From positions 1-58,126 of the forward strand of contig NZ_VRTY01000031.1 of assembly GCF_008017455.1 (NCBI RefSeq): a DNA stretch of 58,126 nt, written 5' to 3'. Position 1 is the first letter of the stretch. Every line of letters begins with the position of its first letter. Under the pieces are notes generated by a model. That model made no database searches and was not told where the DNA came from. It worked only from the letters and a program-made list of their open reading frames with translations. The position numbers and the translations under genes were made by a program. This DNA is from Pontibacter qinzhouensis. Its GTDB lineage: Bacteria > Bacteroidota > Bacteroidia > Cytophagales > Hymenobacteraceae. This document shows, piece by piece, positions 35,140 to 44,346 of this stretch.

Positions 35140-36341
35140 GGGACAAAGTTAAACATAGTTTCAAATTAATTACTAATGCCCTTAGAGGTTCGCATTATTT
35201 TAAACCTTATATAGGGTTCAAGAAGTACAACCTCATTATTTATGATGATATTTTTCCTTCTGAAAAATCACTCTTTAGATTTATAGAGTTTAACTATTAT
35301 ATTTCTGCTTTTAAGAATACGAAAGTATTATCTACTGGATCGGCATTAAGATTTCTTGAAGGAACTGAATCTTTTAATTCGATCAGAAATGAGTTTTTGC
35401 TTAAAAGAAAAGATGCAAAAGTTTACTTTTATAAGGGATTAGTAAATTTTAATACACAACTGTTGTATTGTGTATTCTTAAGCAATGCTTATAGGATAAT
35501 TGATTTAGTAGATTACTACAAAATTCCATTTGTTTTTACATTGTATCCTGGAGGTGGTTTTAGATTACATAACGAACAATCAGATATAAAACTAAAGAGA
35601 ATCTTAGAGTCACCTAATTTGAAAAAGGTGATTGTAACACAAAGAATTACACTTGACTATCTTCTTGCAAAAGGTGTATGTTCTAAGGATAAAATAAGTT
35701 ATATATTTGGAGTAGTTGGTGATGTAGAAAGTAAAACAAATCATTTGCCTAAACAACGGTTAGGAAGTGAGAAGCATACTTTTGATATTTGTTTTGTTGC
35801 TGCTAAGTATACCCCGTTGGGAATCGATAAGGGGTATGATACTTTTATAGCTGTAGCTAAAAAGCTAGTTAAAATATCTTCTATATTTCATTTCCACGTT
35901 GTGGGTGGGTTTAACAGTGATGATATTGATATTTCTGAAATTAGTAATAATATAACCTTCTATGGATTTCAAAATATCAATTTCTTAAATACTTTCTTTA
36001 AAAGTAAAGATTTAATCCTTTCCCCAAATATACCTTTTCAATTAGCTGACGGAGCTTTCGATGGATTCCCACTAGGTACATGTATAGAAGCTTCTCTAAA
36101 TGGTGTAGCAATAATGGCGTGTGACGAATTAAACCAAAATGATGGCTATATCAATGAAGAAGAAATTATTATAATAAAGCCTCATGTATCTGAAATAGTA
36201 AACAAAATTTTAATTTATAAAGATAATTATTCTAAGTTATTGGCAATTAGTGAAGGAGGTAGGAAAAAAACTTTAGAACTGTATTCTCATGATAAGCAGC
36301 TTAATACAAGATATACGATTCTTAAAGAATTTATAAAATGA
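35112..36341 (+). CDS. Putative glycosyltransferase (GT4/GT-B-like)
   Basis: This 409-residue protein has a GT-B-like layout. The C-terminal half carries FDICFVAAKYTPLGIDKGYD, then a predicted strand HFHVVGGF, NNITFYGFQNINFL and the nucleotide-site region DGFPLGTCIEASLNGVAIM, which stands for the usual E-x7-E area of GT4 enzymes. The N-terminal half is poorly conserved. It overlaps wzt by 28 bases and the next gene by 4, so it belongs to the same operon. The sugar transferred is unknown. Confidence 0.7.
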   Translation: MLEYKKSRIRDKVKHSFKLITNALRGSHYFKPYIGFKKYNLIIYDDIFPSEKSLFRFIEFNYYISAFKNTKVLSTGSALRFLEGTESFNSIRNEFLLKRKDAKVYFYKGLVNFNTQLLYCVFLSNAYRIIDLVDYYKIPFVFTLYPGGGFRLHNEQSDIKLKRILESPNLKKVIVTQRITLDYLLAKGVCSKDKISYIFGVVGDVESKTNHLPKQRLGSEKHTFDICFVAAKYTPLGIDKGYDTFIAVAKKLVKISSIFHFHVVGGFNSDDIDISEISNNITFYGFQNINFLNTFFKSKDLILSPNIPFQLADGAFDGFPLGTCIEASLNGVAIMACDELNQNDGYINEEEIIIIKPHVSEIVNKILIYKDNYSKLLAISEGGRKKTLELYSHDKQLNTRYTILKEFIK

Positions 36342-37417
36342 TAAATGTTACAAAGCCATTTTTACCTCCTTTGGAGGAGTATGAAAAGCAGATTAAAGGG
36401 ATCTGGAAAAGGGAATGGCTAACTAATAATGGTCCTCTGGTAAATGAACTTGAACTAAGTTTAAAAGAGTATTTCGATGTGCCTCACCTCTTTTTTGTAA
36501 GTAATGGTACAATTGCATTACAGTTAGCCATTAAAGCACTAGGACTCTCGGGAGAAATAATAACCACTCCTTTCTCTTTTGTAGCTACTACAAGTAGTAT
36601 CGTGTGGGAAGGATGCGAACCTGTATTTGTTGATATACATCCGGAAACCCTAAATATTAATCCTGCTCTAATAGAATCTGCAATTACACCGAGAACAACA
36701 GCTATATTAGCAACACATGTCTACGGTAATCCATGCGATGTTGAGGCTATTGAAGCAATAGCCAAAAGACATAAGCTCAAAGTTATTTATGATGGCGCCC
36801 ATGCTTTCGGCACAAAATATAATGGAAAATCTGTCTTTCATTTTGGAGATATAAGTACCTTAAGTTTCCATGCTACTAAATTATTTCATACTACAGAAGG
36901 TGGCGCTATCATTACACATGATACAGCAATAGCCAAAGAAATTGCTCACATGCGTAACTTCGGGTATGACGGACCAGATAAGTTCCATGGCTTAGGTATA
37001 AATGGCAAGAACAGTGAGTTTCATGCTGCTATGGGTTTATGTAATCTGAAATATGTTTCAGAGATATTAAACCGGAGACGAGAAATCTCCGAAAGGTATA
37101 ATAAAATACTTCGTCCACTTAGAGCCTTTAGACCGGTAATACAAGCTAATGCAGAATTCAATTTTGCATATTATCCGCTTGTATTTGAAAGTGAAGCTGC
37201 ACTCCTAAAAGCTGTCGAAGCCTTACATGGAGTTTATGCATATCCAAGAAGGTATTTTTATCCATCATTAGAAACACTTAATTATGTAACACCGCAGGAG
37301 GTGCAAAATTCAAGTGAATTATCTAAAAAAGTGCTCTGTCTTCCCCTTTATCATGATTTATCTTTTGAAGAGGTAGACATGATGTCAAGAGCTATATTAC
37401 GAGCCCAAAATTACTAA
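36338..37417 (+). CDS. DegT/DnrJ/EryC1/StrS sugar aminotransferase
   Basis: This 359-residue PLP-dependent enzyme has Lys181 in SFHATKLFHTTEGGA as the Schiff-base residue and Asp152 in YDGAHAFGT. The HATK motif and length fit nucleotide-sugar C-4 (or C-3) aminotransferases of the VioA/FdtB type. It would add an amino group to a keto-deoxy sugar nucleotide. The dehydratase that makes the keto sugar is not in the window, apart from Gmd. The NeuD-type acyltransferase encoded 5 bases downstream would acylate the product. Confidence 0.9.
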   Translation: MINVTKPFLPPLEEYEKQIKGIWKREWLTNNGPLVNELELSLKEYFDVPHLFFVSNGTIALQLAIKALGLSGEIITTPFSFVATTSSIVWEGCEPVFVDIHPETLNINPALIESAITPRTTAILATHVYGNPCDVEAIEAIAKRHKLKVIYDGAHAFGTKYNGKSVFHFGDISTLSFHATKLFHTTEGGAIITHDTAIAKEIAHMRNFGYDGPDKFHGLGINGKNSEFHAAMGLCNLKYVSEILNRRREISERYNKILRPLRAFRPVIQANAEFNFAYYPLVFESEAALLKAVEALHGVYAYPRRYFYPSLETLNYVTPQEVQNSSELSKKVLCLPLYHDLSFEEVDMMSRAILRAQNY

Positions 37418-37422
37418 TTTAA

Positions 37423-38055
37423 ATGATAATTTTAGGAGCTAAAGGCCATGCAAAAGATGTGCTAAGTGTATTAGCGAAAAATAAACAACTGCAGGATCTT
37501 TACTTTTTTGATGATGTGTCTAAAGATTTATCAGAAAAACTTTACGGCATTTATCCTATTATTAATTCAATCGACGAAGCAAAATTGGTGTTACAGCAGT
37601 CACCAGAATTTGCCATAGGACTCGGTAGTCCTAAAAGCCGTTCCTTTCTATGTAGTAAATTTTTAAGCTTGGGAGGAAAACTTCAAGCAGTAATTTCTAC
37701 AAGTGCTAGCATAGGACAATATGATGTTGAATTGGGGCCTGGTTTAAACATCATGGCAAATGTTTATATTTCGAATGGAGTTAAATTAAGTACTGGAGTA
37801 CTTATAAATGCAGGTGCCTTACTTCATCATGATGTTAGTATTGGTCGATTCTCTGAAATATCTCCTGGGGCTATTATTACTGGAGAAGTAACAATAGGAG
37901 ACTTTGTCTCTATAGGTGCTGGTGCAACGATTTTACCAAAAGTCAAGATAGGCAATAATGTTGTAATAGGTGCAGGAGCTGTTGTAACTAAAGATATACC
38001 TGATCATACAGTAGCAGTTGGTGTTCCAGCAAAAATCATAAAATCAAACTATTAA
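37423..38055 (+). CDS. NeuD/PglD-type sugar O/N-acyltransferase
   Basis: This 210-residue protein has the N-terminal nucleotide-sugar-binding domain of the NeuD/PglD family (MIILGAKGHAKDVLSVL) and a C-terminal left-handed beta-helix of hexapeptide repeats (GRFSEISPGAIITGEVTIGD, IGNNVVIGAGAVVTKDI). It should transfer an acetyl or related acyl group to an amino sugar nucleotide. It lies directly after the aminotransferase, the same order as in VioA-VioB and PglE-PglD pairs. Confidence 0.92.
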   Translation: MIILGAKGHAKDVLSVLAKNKQLQDLYFFDDVSKDLSEKLYGIYPIINSIDEAKLVLQQSPEFAIGLGSPKSRSFLCSKFLSLGGKLQAVISTSASIGQYDVELGPGLNIMANVYISNGVKLSTGVLINAGALLHHDVSIGRFSEISPGAIITGEVTIGDFVSIGAGATILPKVKIGNNVVIGAGAVVTKDIPDHTVAVGVPAKIIKSNY

Positions 38056-38963
38056 TGGAAGTGAGCCCAATTGTAAGTGTTTGTATGATAACCTATAACC
38101 ATGAGCGTTTTATTGCTCAGGCAATAGAAGGTGTATTAATGCAAAAGACAGAATTTCCTATTGAGCTAATAATTGGTGATGATTTTAGCACCGATAGAAC
38201 CAGAGAAATTTGTATAGATTACCAGAAGAAATTTCCAGAGATTATTAAATTACGCTTACCCCCCAAAAACTTGGGAGTAATGCCTAACTTTATTCAAAAT
38301 TTACAGGCTTGTAAGGGAAAATATATTGGTATCTGTGAAGGAGATGATTTTTGGACGGATCCGTTTAAATTACAAAAGCAAGTTGATTTTTTAGAAGCTA
38401 ATCCTGATTTTTCATTGTGCTTTACTGATGCTACAGTTGTAAATGAATTTGGAGTATGTATTGGTAAGAAGCTAACTTCAAGGTACAAAAGAAATCTAAC
38501 ACAAACTGATATTTTATCTAGCACTACCCCACCTACGCTGACTGTTTTATTCAGAGAAAAGGTTTTTTCTTCTATGATCCCTAAAGATCTAAAACTGGTT
38601 TTAAACGGTGATACGTTTCTATTTAGCTTGTTAACATATAATGGAGATGCAGCCTATATGGATTACTGCTCAGCTGCTTATCGGGTTCATAACGGTGGGG
38701 TCTGGTCTATGATAGATAAAGAAAAGAAATTGAGAAATTCAATTCGTACATTTACCCATTATCTTGAAAGCTCTCCTGTAAAAAATAAAAAAGCTCTAAT
38801 AAGGAATATTAATTCATTATACAGAGACTATGTTAACTTAAGTATAGAAAATAAGAACAATAAATTAAAGATGGAGCTTTTACGTCAATGCACAGTCTTT
38901 AATTTAAAATACAAGAATTTTTATTTTCTAACATTGTTAAAAGTAATATTCAGAAATGTTTAG
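38055..38963 (+). CDS. GT2 family glycosyltransferase
   Basis: This 302-residue GT-A enzyme opens with VSVCMITYNHERFIAQAIEG and has the nucleotide-binding GDDFSTDRT (about 40-48) and the metal site EGDDFWTDP (about 94). It shares the A of the preceding TAA stop as its start (TAATG). No membrane helix is obvious. The acceptor and donor are unknown. A 237-base gap with no visible gene follows (38964-39200). Confidence 0.9.
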   Translation: MEVSPIVSVCMITYNHERFIAQAIEGVLMQKTEFPIELIIGDDFSTDRTREICIDYQKKFPEIIKLRLPPKNLGVMPNFIQNLQACKGKYIGICEGDDFWTDPFKLQKQVDFLEANPDFSLCFTDATVVNEFGVCIGKKLTSRYKRNLTQTDILSSTTPPTLTVLFREKVFSSMIPKDLKLVLNGDTFLFSLLTYNGDAAYMDYCSAAYRVHNGGVWSMIDKEKKLRNSIRTFTHYLESSPVKNKKALIRNINSLYRDYVNLSIENKNNKLKMELLRQCTVFNLKYKNFYFLTLLKVIFRNV

Positions 38964-39200
38964 TACCCATAGATTTATACTCGCTTTGGGTTTAAACCTT
39001 TTATATGATTTTACACTTATAGATCAATTGAATTACTATAATTTTAAAAATTTATTTAAATGATAACATATGGTAATTAGTAACTTATAAGTAACAGCTT
39101 TAGTATGAGTAAAAGTGAACAAAGATTATAAAGAATAAACAACACTTTTATTTTGTTTAAATAAACTTTTGGAACACAAGGACTTAAAAGAATATTATAA

Positions 39201-40097
39201 GTGAGTAATATAGTGTTAATAATCCCGACTTATGGTAGAAACTCCTTATTAGAGAGAACCTTATTAAGTCTTTCTGAATGCCATTTTCCTGCTTCTTATA
39301 CCAAAACTATTGTTATCGAAAATGGTCCAAAAGAACAAGCGGAACAGGTTTGTAAGAAATTTACCAATATTAAATGTGAGTACCAGTACACAGAAATAGC
39401 CAATAAGAGTTCCGCACTAAACCAGGTTATCAGCAGTCTTCAGGAAAACACGTTTATTATCTTCTTAGATGACGATATCAGGTTATCAAAAGATTTTCTT
39501 ACGTCATATGCTAAGGCATTTGAAGATTCTGGTGACGGTTTTATTTACGGAGGTCCACTTGATATTGATTATGAAAAGGAACCGGCTAAATATTATAAGA
39601 CGTTTCTGCCCATGTCTGCTAAAGGGTGGAAATTGAAAGAAGGAGAAGATTATAAAATTTTTAACATTTTTGGTTGCAATTGGGCTGTTTCATTAAATAA
39701 GTTAAATTTGGTCGGTGGGTTTAATCCAAGGTTTGGTCCAAATTCTACCACTGGAGCAACAGGCCAGGAGCACCAGGTTATGTTTAAATTGCAGGACCTG
39801 GGGCTCGATTTATGTTATGTTAAAGAGGCGAAAGTATGGCATTACGTTCCAAAAGAAAGAGCGACTATAAAATTTTGTTTAATGCGGAAATATAAGGGTG
39901 GCATTAGTACAGGGCTTTTAGAGCCATCTAAATACAGTAAGACGCTCTTATCTTTTAAGATATATAAAAATGTTCTTTCAATGATTATCTACGCCATACT
40001 ATTCTCCAGAAGCAAATTCATTACTAAATTATTTGACTCTTTCCATATTGCTGGTATCATTAAAGGCCTGAGGTTAAGCAAAAGCACAAATGCCTAA
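39201..40097 (+). CDS. GT2 family glycosyltransferase
   Basis: This 298-residue GT-A protein starts at GTG. IVLIIPTYGRNSLLERTL is the N-terminal strand-helix and FIIFLDDDIRLSKDFL holds the metal-binding acidic triad (about 91-93). A conserved GGFNPRFGPNSTTGATGQEH segment follows, of the kind that supplies the catalytic base. It follows a 237-base gap, so it may begin a separate transcript within the locus. Confidence 0.87.
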   Translation: MSNIVLIIPTYGRNSLLERTLLSLSECHFPASYTKTIVIENGPKEQAEQVCKKFTNIKCEYQYTEIANKSSALNQVISSLQENTFIIFLDDDIRLSKDFLTSYAKAFEDSGDGFIYGGPLDIDYEKEPAKYYKTFLPMSAKGWKLKEGEDYKIFNIFGCNWAVSLNKLNLVGGFNPRFGPNSTTGATGQEHQVMFKLQDLGLDLCYVKEAKVWHYVPKERATIKFCLMRKYKGGISTGLLEPSKYSKTLLSFKIYKNVLSMIIYAILFSRSKFITKLFDSFHIAGIIKGLRLSKSTNA

Positions 40098-40114
40098 ATA
40101 AAACAATATATAAA

Positions 40115-41137
40115 TTGATAATAAGCAATCCACTAGTTTCTATAGTAATTCCACTCTTTAACGGGGAGAAATATATCCGGTTTACCCTTGAGTCAATTCT
40201 TAAACAGTCCTATACCTTTTGGGAGTGCTTAATTGTTGATGACGGGTCAACGGATCATTCTGTTTCGATTGCGGAAGAGTATGTTCGCAAGGATGGCCGA
40301 TTTAAAATTATAATCAGGAACAGACTGCCAAAAGGGGGAGGGAGTTGCAGGAATTTAGGTGTATCAAACGCAAAAGGTAAATACCTTATATTTTTAGATG
40401 CTGATGATTTTTTAGAGCCCTTTTGTTTAAAACAGAGGGTGAGAGAAATGGAATCTAATCCTGACCTCGGGTTTGGTTTATTTAAAATGTTAAGTTATTA
40501 CGGATCAAAGGAGAATGCCATTGATGACTGTTTACGAGTATTTCCTGGCTACTCGGCCAATTACATCAGCCGATTTATAAAAGCTGACTCTCCATGGGTT
40601 ATTTCCTGCCCCATATGGCGAACAGATGTAATAAATGATAAGCCTTTTGACATAAATCTTGCCCGGCTGCAGGATACAGATTTTCATTTAAATATTCTTC
40701 TCAATTATCCTGATATCTTGTTTGGGATCTTTGATAGCTTGCCCGCGGATGTGTACTATAGAAAAGAGCAAGAGAGCAGGAATAGATATAAGGATCATAA
40801 ATTTTTGGATAGAATTATCGAAAGCCGAATCTATTTTATCAAGAAGTATATTAACCTTTGTTTAGCCACAGAGTCTAAAGCTCAATTCTTACCGTACTTA
40901 AAGGCTAACCTTATAGATCTTGTTGCGAGGCATACACTGGCTCATAATACAAGTCATGATGAAAAGTTACAGCAGTTAATATCTAGCTCTTATCAGGATG
41001 GGGTTCTCAATGGCACGGAATACTATTTATTAAAAATCAGCTATTTCACTTGGAAAAATACATTTACTAGTAAACTTCCATTGCTTAAAGGAGTTTTTAG
41101 AACTCTACTTTACAAGCGTGTGAAATTAAACGCCTAA
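40115..41137 (+). CDS. GT2 family glycosyltransferase
   Basis: This 340-residue GT-A enzyme has NPLVSIVIPLFNGEKYIRFT at the N-terminus, VDDGSTDHSV (about 41-50) and IFLDADDFLEPF with the DxD metal site (about 91-95). TTG is the only usable start, since no ATG precedes the conserved core. The first 15 bases of the conserved part (AGCAATCCACTAGTT) are identical to those of the GT2 gene at 44347, hinting at duplication or selection. Confidence 0.87.
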   Translation: MIISNPLVSIVIPLFNGEKYIRFTLESILKQSYTFWECLIVDDGSTDHSVSIAEEYVRKDGRFKIIIRNRLPKGGGSCRNLGVSNAKGKYLIFLDADDFLEPFCLKQRVREMESNPDLGFGLFKMLSYYGSKENAIDDCLRVFPGYSANYISRFIKADSPWVISCPIWRTDVINDKPFDINLARLQDTDFHLNILLNYPDILFGIFDSLPADVYYRKEQESRNRYKDHKFLDRIIESRIYFIKKYINLCLATESKAQFLPYLKANLIDLVARHTLAHNTSHDEKLQQLISSSYQDGVLNGTEYYLLKISYFTWKNTFTSKLPLLKGVFRTLLYKRVKLNA

Positions 41138-41165
41138 TATAGCTCCCTCTTTCCTTTCATATCGT

Positions 41166-42074
41166 ATGGATCCGTTAGTCTCCGTTATTGTTCCCAATTT
41201 TAATAATGCCACCTATCTTGAAGAATGTATTGATTCCATTTATAATCAAACCTATTCAAAAATAGAAGTAATATTAATAGATGATGGCTCTACAGATAAT
41301 TCTTATGAGATTATTAAAAAGTTAGAGGAAAAGCATAGAAGTTTAAAAACCTTTTTTAAAGAAAATGGAGGTCCTTCGTCTGCAAGAAATCTTGGGTTGC
41401 GTAAAGCTGTAGGTGAAGTACTTGCATTTATTGATGCGGATGATATTTGGCTTAAGAATAAGTTAGAGAACCAAATATCTGTCTTATTATCAAAAAAGTC
41501 TGACATTGCACTTTCAGATTATAATTTACTTATAGAAGGTAAAACTACACCGAGTCATGAGCAGGCACGAACCGACTTTGATAATATCTCACCATTAGAA
41601 TTTTTTTATGACAACCCTCTAAAAGGTTCTGCCTCTAATGTTATTATTACCCGAAGAGTATATGAGGCAGTTGGCGACTGGGACACGTATTTGAGGTCTA
41701 GTGAAGATCCTGACTACTGGCTTAGGTGTATCTTAAATGGCTTCCAAGTATCATATTCTAACACAGTTGATGTGTTAATCAGAAACCATAGCAATAATGC
41801 CCGATCTGATAACTCGCGAATGTTCTATTTTCAGTTAATGAGCCTAGACAAATGGATAAAGTTATTAGAATTGCATCAAGTACAAGTTCCTGAGAATTTA
41901 TTAAGAAAAGCTGTTAGAGCCAGGTTATCGAGAATTAGATATTATGCTAATAAGATGGGAAGACACGATTTAGCTATTTCTACTTTTTTTATAGGGTTAA
42001 ATTATTTTGGCTTTCGTTTTTTCGATAAATTGACATTTATGCAATTTTTGAAAAGTTTAAAAAAAAATATTTAA
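41166..42074 (+). CDS. GT2 family glycosyltransferase
   Basis: This 302-residue enzyme shows PLVSVIVPNFNNATYLEECI, IDDGSTDNSYEI (about 39) and LAFIDADDIWLKNKL (about 88-102), the standard GT-A signature. GDWDTYLRSSEDPDYWLRC is the distal acidic segment near the acceptor site. It is transcribed with the genes on both sides (28 and 7 bases apart). Its sugar specificity cannot be read. Confidence 0.9.
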   Translation: MDPLVSVIVPNFNNATYLEECIDSIYNQTYSKIEVILIDDGSTDNSYEIIKKLEEKHRSLKTFFKENGGPSSARNLGLRKAVGEVLAFIDADDIWLKNKLENQISVLLSKKSDIALSDYNLLIEGKTTPSHEQARTDFDNISPLEFFYDNPLKGSASNVIITRRVYEAVGDWDTYLRSSEDPDYWLRCILNGFQVSYSNTVDVLIRNHSNNARSDNSRMFYFQLMSLDKWIKLLELHQVQVPENLLRKAVRARLSRIRYYANKMGRHDLAISTFFIGLNYFGFRFFDKLTFMQFLKSLKKNI

Positions 42075-42081
42075 TAAAAAT

Positions 42082-43203
42082 ATGCGTATTGCTGTTGTAC
42101 TGCCATCCAATGAACCCTTCTCTCCTTTAAGAGGCGGGGCTTTGGCAAGGTGGGTTTACGAAGTATACAGGAGAATAAATGTAGACTGCTTAGTTTTTGC
42201 TGCTCCAGACAAGAATGCATATACTGGATTGAATCTGTACCAAGTTCCTACTGAAAATTTCACAAAGTACTTAAAAGGAAGCAAGCAAGTATCTCATCAC
42301 TTGAAATACAATCTTTATCCTCTTGTCATTGCTCTTTACTGTAAATGGAAAAATATTAATACGATCCATATTCTTAACAGACCGGCTTATGCACTGGTGT
42401 TTCGTAAAGTTTTACCCAAGGCACGTATCATTTTACACATGCAAAATAGTCATCTGCTCAGTCTTCCAGACAAGCTATTGGCTGATGTGATGAAGTCTAA
42501 CGATGAAATTATTTCATGTAGTAAATTTTTAAACGATGAGATAAATGAAAGGACCCAATTTTCATTTGATAAAAAATTAAAAGTAATATTTAACGGGGCA
42601 AATACCTATAATTCTGCAATGCTTGCTAATCTGCAAAGCGCCAGGTCGAATAGCGAGAGAAGTATCGTTTTTGTAGGTCGAGTTGTGCGGGAGAAAGGAG
42701 TGCTTGAACTGATTAATGCCTTTAGTGAAGTTTGCAAAAGTTTAGATAATGTACATCTGTATATAATTGGCGGCCATCATTTTGGAGATGATTATGAAAG
42801 CGATTTTATTCATGAAGTAAAGTTTGAGGCATCTAAATTAAAGGACAAAGTAACATTTACAGGATATTTAACTCACGATCAAATCTTACCCATATTAGTT
42901 AATGCTTCTATTTTTGTTTGTCCGTCTACATGGGAGGAACCTTTTGGAATGGTATTAACGGAAGCTATGGCTGTTAAACTTCCTATTATTGCATCAAACA
43001 GAGGAGGTATACCAGAGGTAATAGGGAATACCGGTATTCTTATAGAACCTGAGAATACCAATCAATTCGCGGATGCTATTATATATTTATTAGAAAACCC
43101 AGATATTGCTAAAGAGCTTGGCTTAAAAGGGCATGAAAGGTTACATAAACATTTTACTTGGGAGCAAATTTCCTCTGAGTTTATATCTTTAATTAAATCA
43201 TGA
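42082..43203 (+). CDS. GT4 family glycosyltransferase
   Basis: This 373-residue GT-B enzyme has the N-terminal Gly-rich loop (SPLRGGALARWVYEV) and the C-terminal nucleotide-sugar site RSIVFVGRVVREKGVLELINA, PFGMVLTEAMAVKLPIIASN and GGIPEVIG. The retained EAM motif is typical of GT4. The stop overlaps the next start by four bases (ATGA). It acts at the cytoplasmic face of the membrane on a growing lipid-linked oligosaccharide, by analogy with family members. Confidence 0.93.
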   Translation: MRIAVVLPSNEPFSPLRGGALARWVYEVYRRINVDCLVFAAPDKNAYTGLNLYQVPTENFTKYLKGSKQVSHHLKYNLYPLVIALYCKWKNINTIHILNRPAYALVFRKVLPKARIILHMQNSHLLSLPDKLLADVMKSNDEIISCSKFLNDEINERTQFSFDKKLKVIFNGANTYNSAMLANLQSARSNSERSIVFVGRVVREKGVLELINAFSEVCKSLDNVHLYIIGGHHFGDDYESDFIHEVKFEASKLKDKVTFTGYLTHDQILPILVNASIFVCPSTWEEPFGMVLTEAMAVKLPIIASNRGGIPEVIGNTGILIEPENTNQFADAIIYLLENPDIAKELGLKGHERLHKHFTWEQISSEFISLIKS

Positions 43204-44345
43204 ATTTATTATATATCAACGGAGGGCTGTCAGTCTCTGAAACATTTATCAAGGATTTACTATTTTCACTTGCAGAAACCACCTCTTTAACATTCTTAAC
43301 GAGTAGTAATTTTGAGATAAACAATGATAAGGTTAAAGTTAAAAATTTAAGTTATAACCAGACTCGCTCCCCTTTAGCTAACAAGCTGCATTTTATCACG
43401 GGGAATAAGTATAAACTTAAATCAGATATTTCTTATGTAAAAAAACGATGCACAGATTTCCTGAGGAAGAATAAGTTTGATGTTGCGTATATTGAATATG
43501 GCACAACTTCTGTACTTTTCAGTGAACTCTTAAATCATTTTAACATTCCCTATGTCGTACATTTCCATGGATTCGACGCTTCGTCTGCTTTTAGTAATCC
43601 TTCTTACAAACACGAAATTCAGAAGGTATTTCATTCAGCTGCCTCAATAATTGTACCTTCACAACATCTTAAAAGACTTTTAATTCTTCAGGGAGGGGAT
43701 GTGAATAAAATTTTTGTTGTCCCTTATGGAATTAACAATGATATTATTAAGCCTCATGGCTGGGACAAAAGATTTGAAATATCTCCGAATCCTGTTTTAA
43801 CATTTGTCGGAAGATTAACGCCTAAAAAGAATCCTATCGCACTTTTATATGCATTCCATACAATAAATCAAAATTTTCCTGATGCAGAGTTAAATATTGT
43901 GGGAGATGGGCCCTTAATGGCTGATTGCAGAAAAAAGGTTCATGACTTAGATATCAAAAATGTAAAATTATGGGGAGCCCTTCCAAGACAAAAAGTTTAT
44001 GAAATATTAAACAAGAGCTGGATTTATATGCAACATAGCGTAACAAGCTATAACGGAGATCAGGAGGGATTACCAAATAGTATTTCTGAGGCATCTGCAT
44101 TTGGACTACCAGTCGTGTCAACTATTCATAGTGGAATTACTGAGAATGTTTTGGATCGTGAAACCGGTTTCCTGGTTAAAGAATATGATTATGAACAAAT
44201 GGCCGAAAAGGCAATGACACTTTTAAAAGACAAAGATTTGGTTGTTCGAATGGGAGGAAAAGGAAGAGAATTTATTTTAAATTTGTGTAACCATAAGAAA
44301 AGGGTGGAGCAGGTTTATAATTTATTACAAAAGGCAGTTAATTAA
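43200..44345 (+). CDS. GT4 family glycosyltransferase
   Basis: This 381-residue GT-B enzyme shows NPVLTFVGRLTPKKNPIALL, NIVGDGPLMADCRKKV, and EGLPNSISEASAFGLPVVST with GITENVLDRETGFLV. The last block matches the GT4 donor-site region of colanic-acid type transferases (WcaL-like). The start overlaps the previous gene by four bases, and the next gene follows immediately. Its specificity is unknown. Confidence 0.93.
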   Translation: MNLLYINGGLSVSETFIKDLLFSLAETTSLTFLTSSNFEINNDKVKVKNLSYNQTRSPLANKLHFITGNKYKLKSDISYVKKRCTDFLRKNKFDVAYIEYGTTSVLFSELLNHFNIPYVVHFHGFDASSAFSNPSYKHEIQKVFHSAASIIVPSQHLKRLLILQGGDVNKIFVVPYGINNDIIKPHGWDKRFEISPNPVLTFVGRLTPKKNPIALLYAFHTINQNFPDAELNIVGDGPLMADCRKKVHDLDIKNVKLWGALPRQKVYEILNKSWIYMQHSVTSYNGDQEGLPNSISEASAFGLPVVSTIHSGITENVLDRETGFLVKEYDYEQMAEKAMTLLKDKDLVVRMGGKGREFILNLCNHKKRVEQVYNLLQKAVN

Positions 44346-44346
44346 A

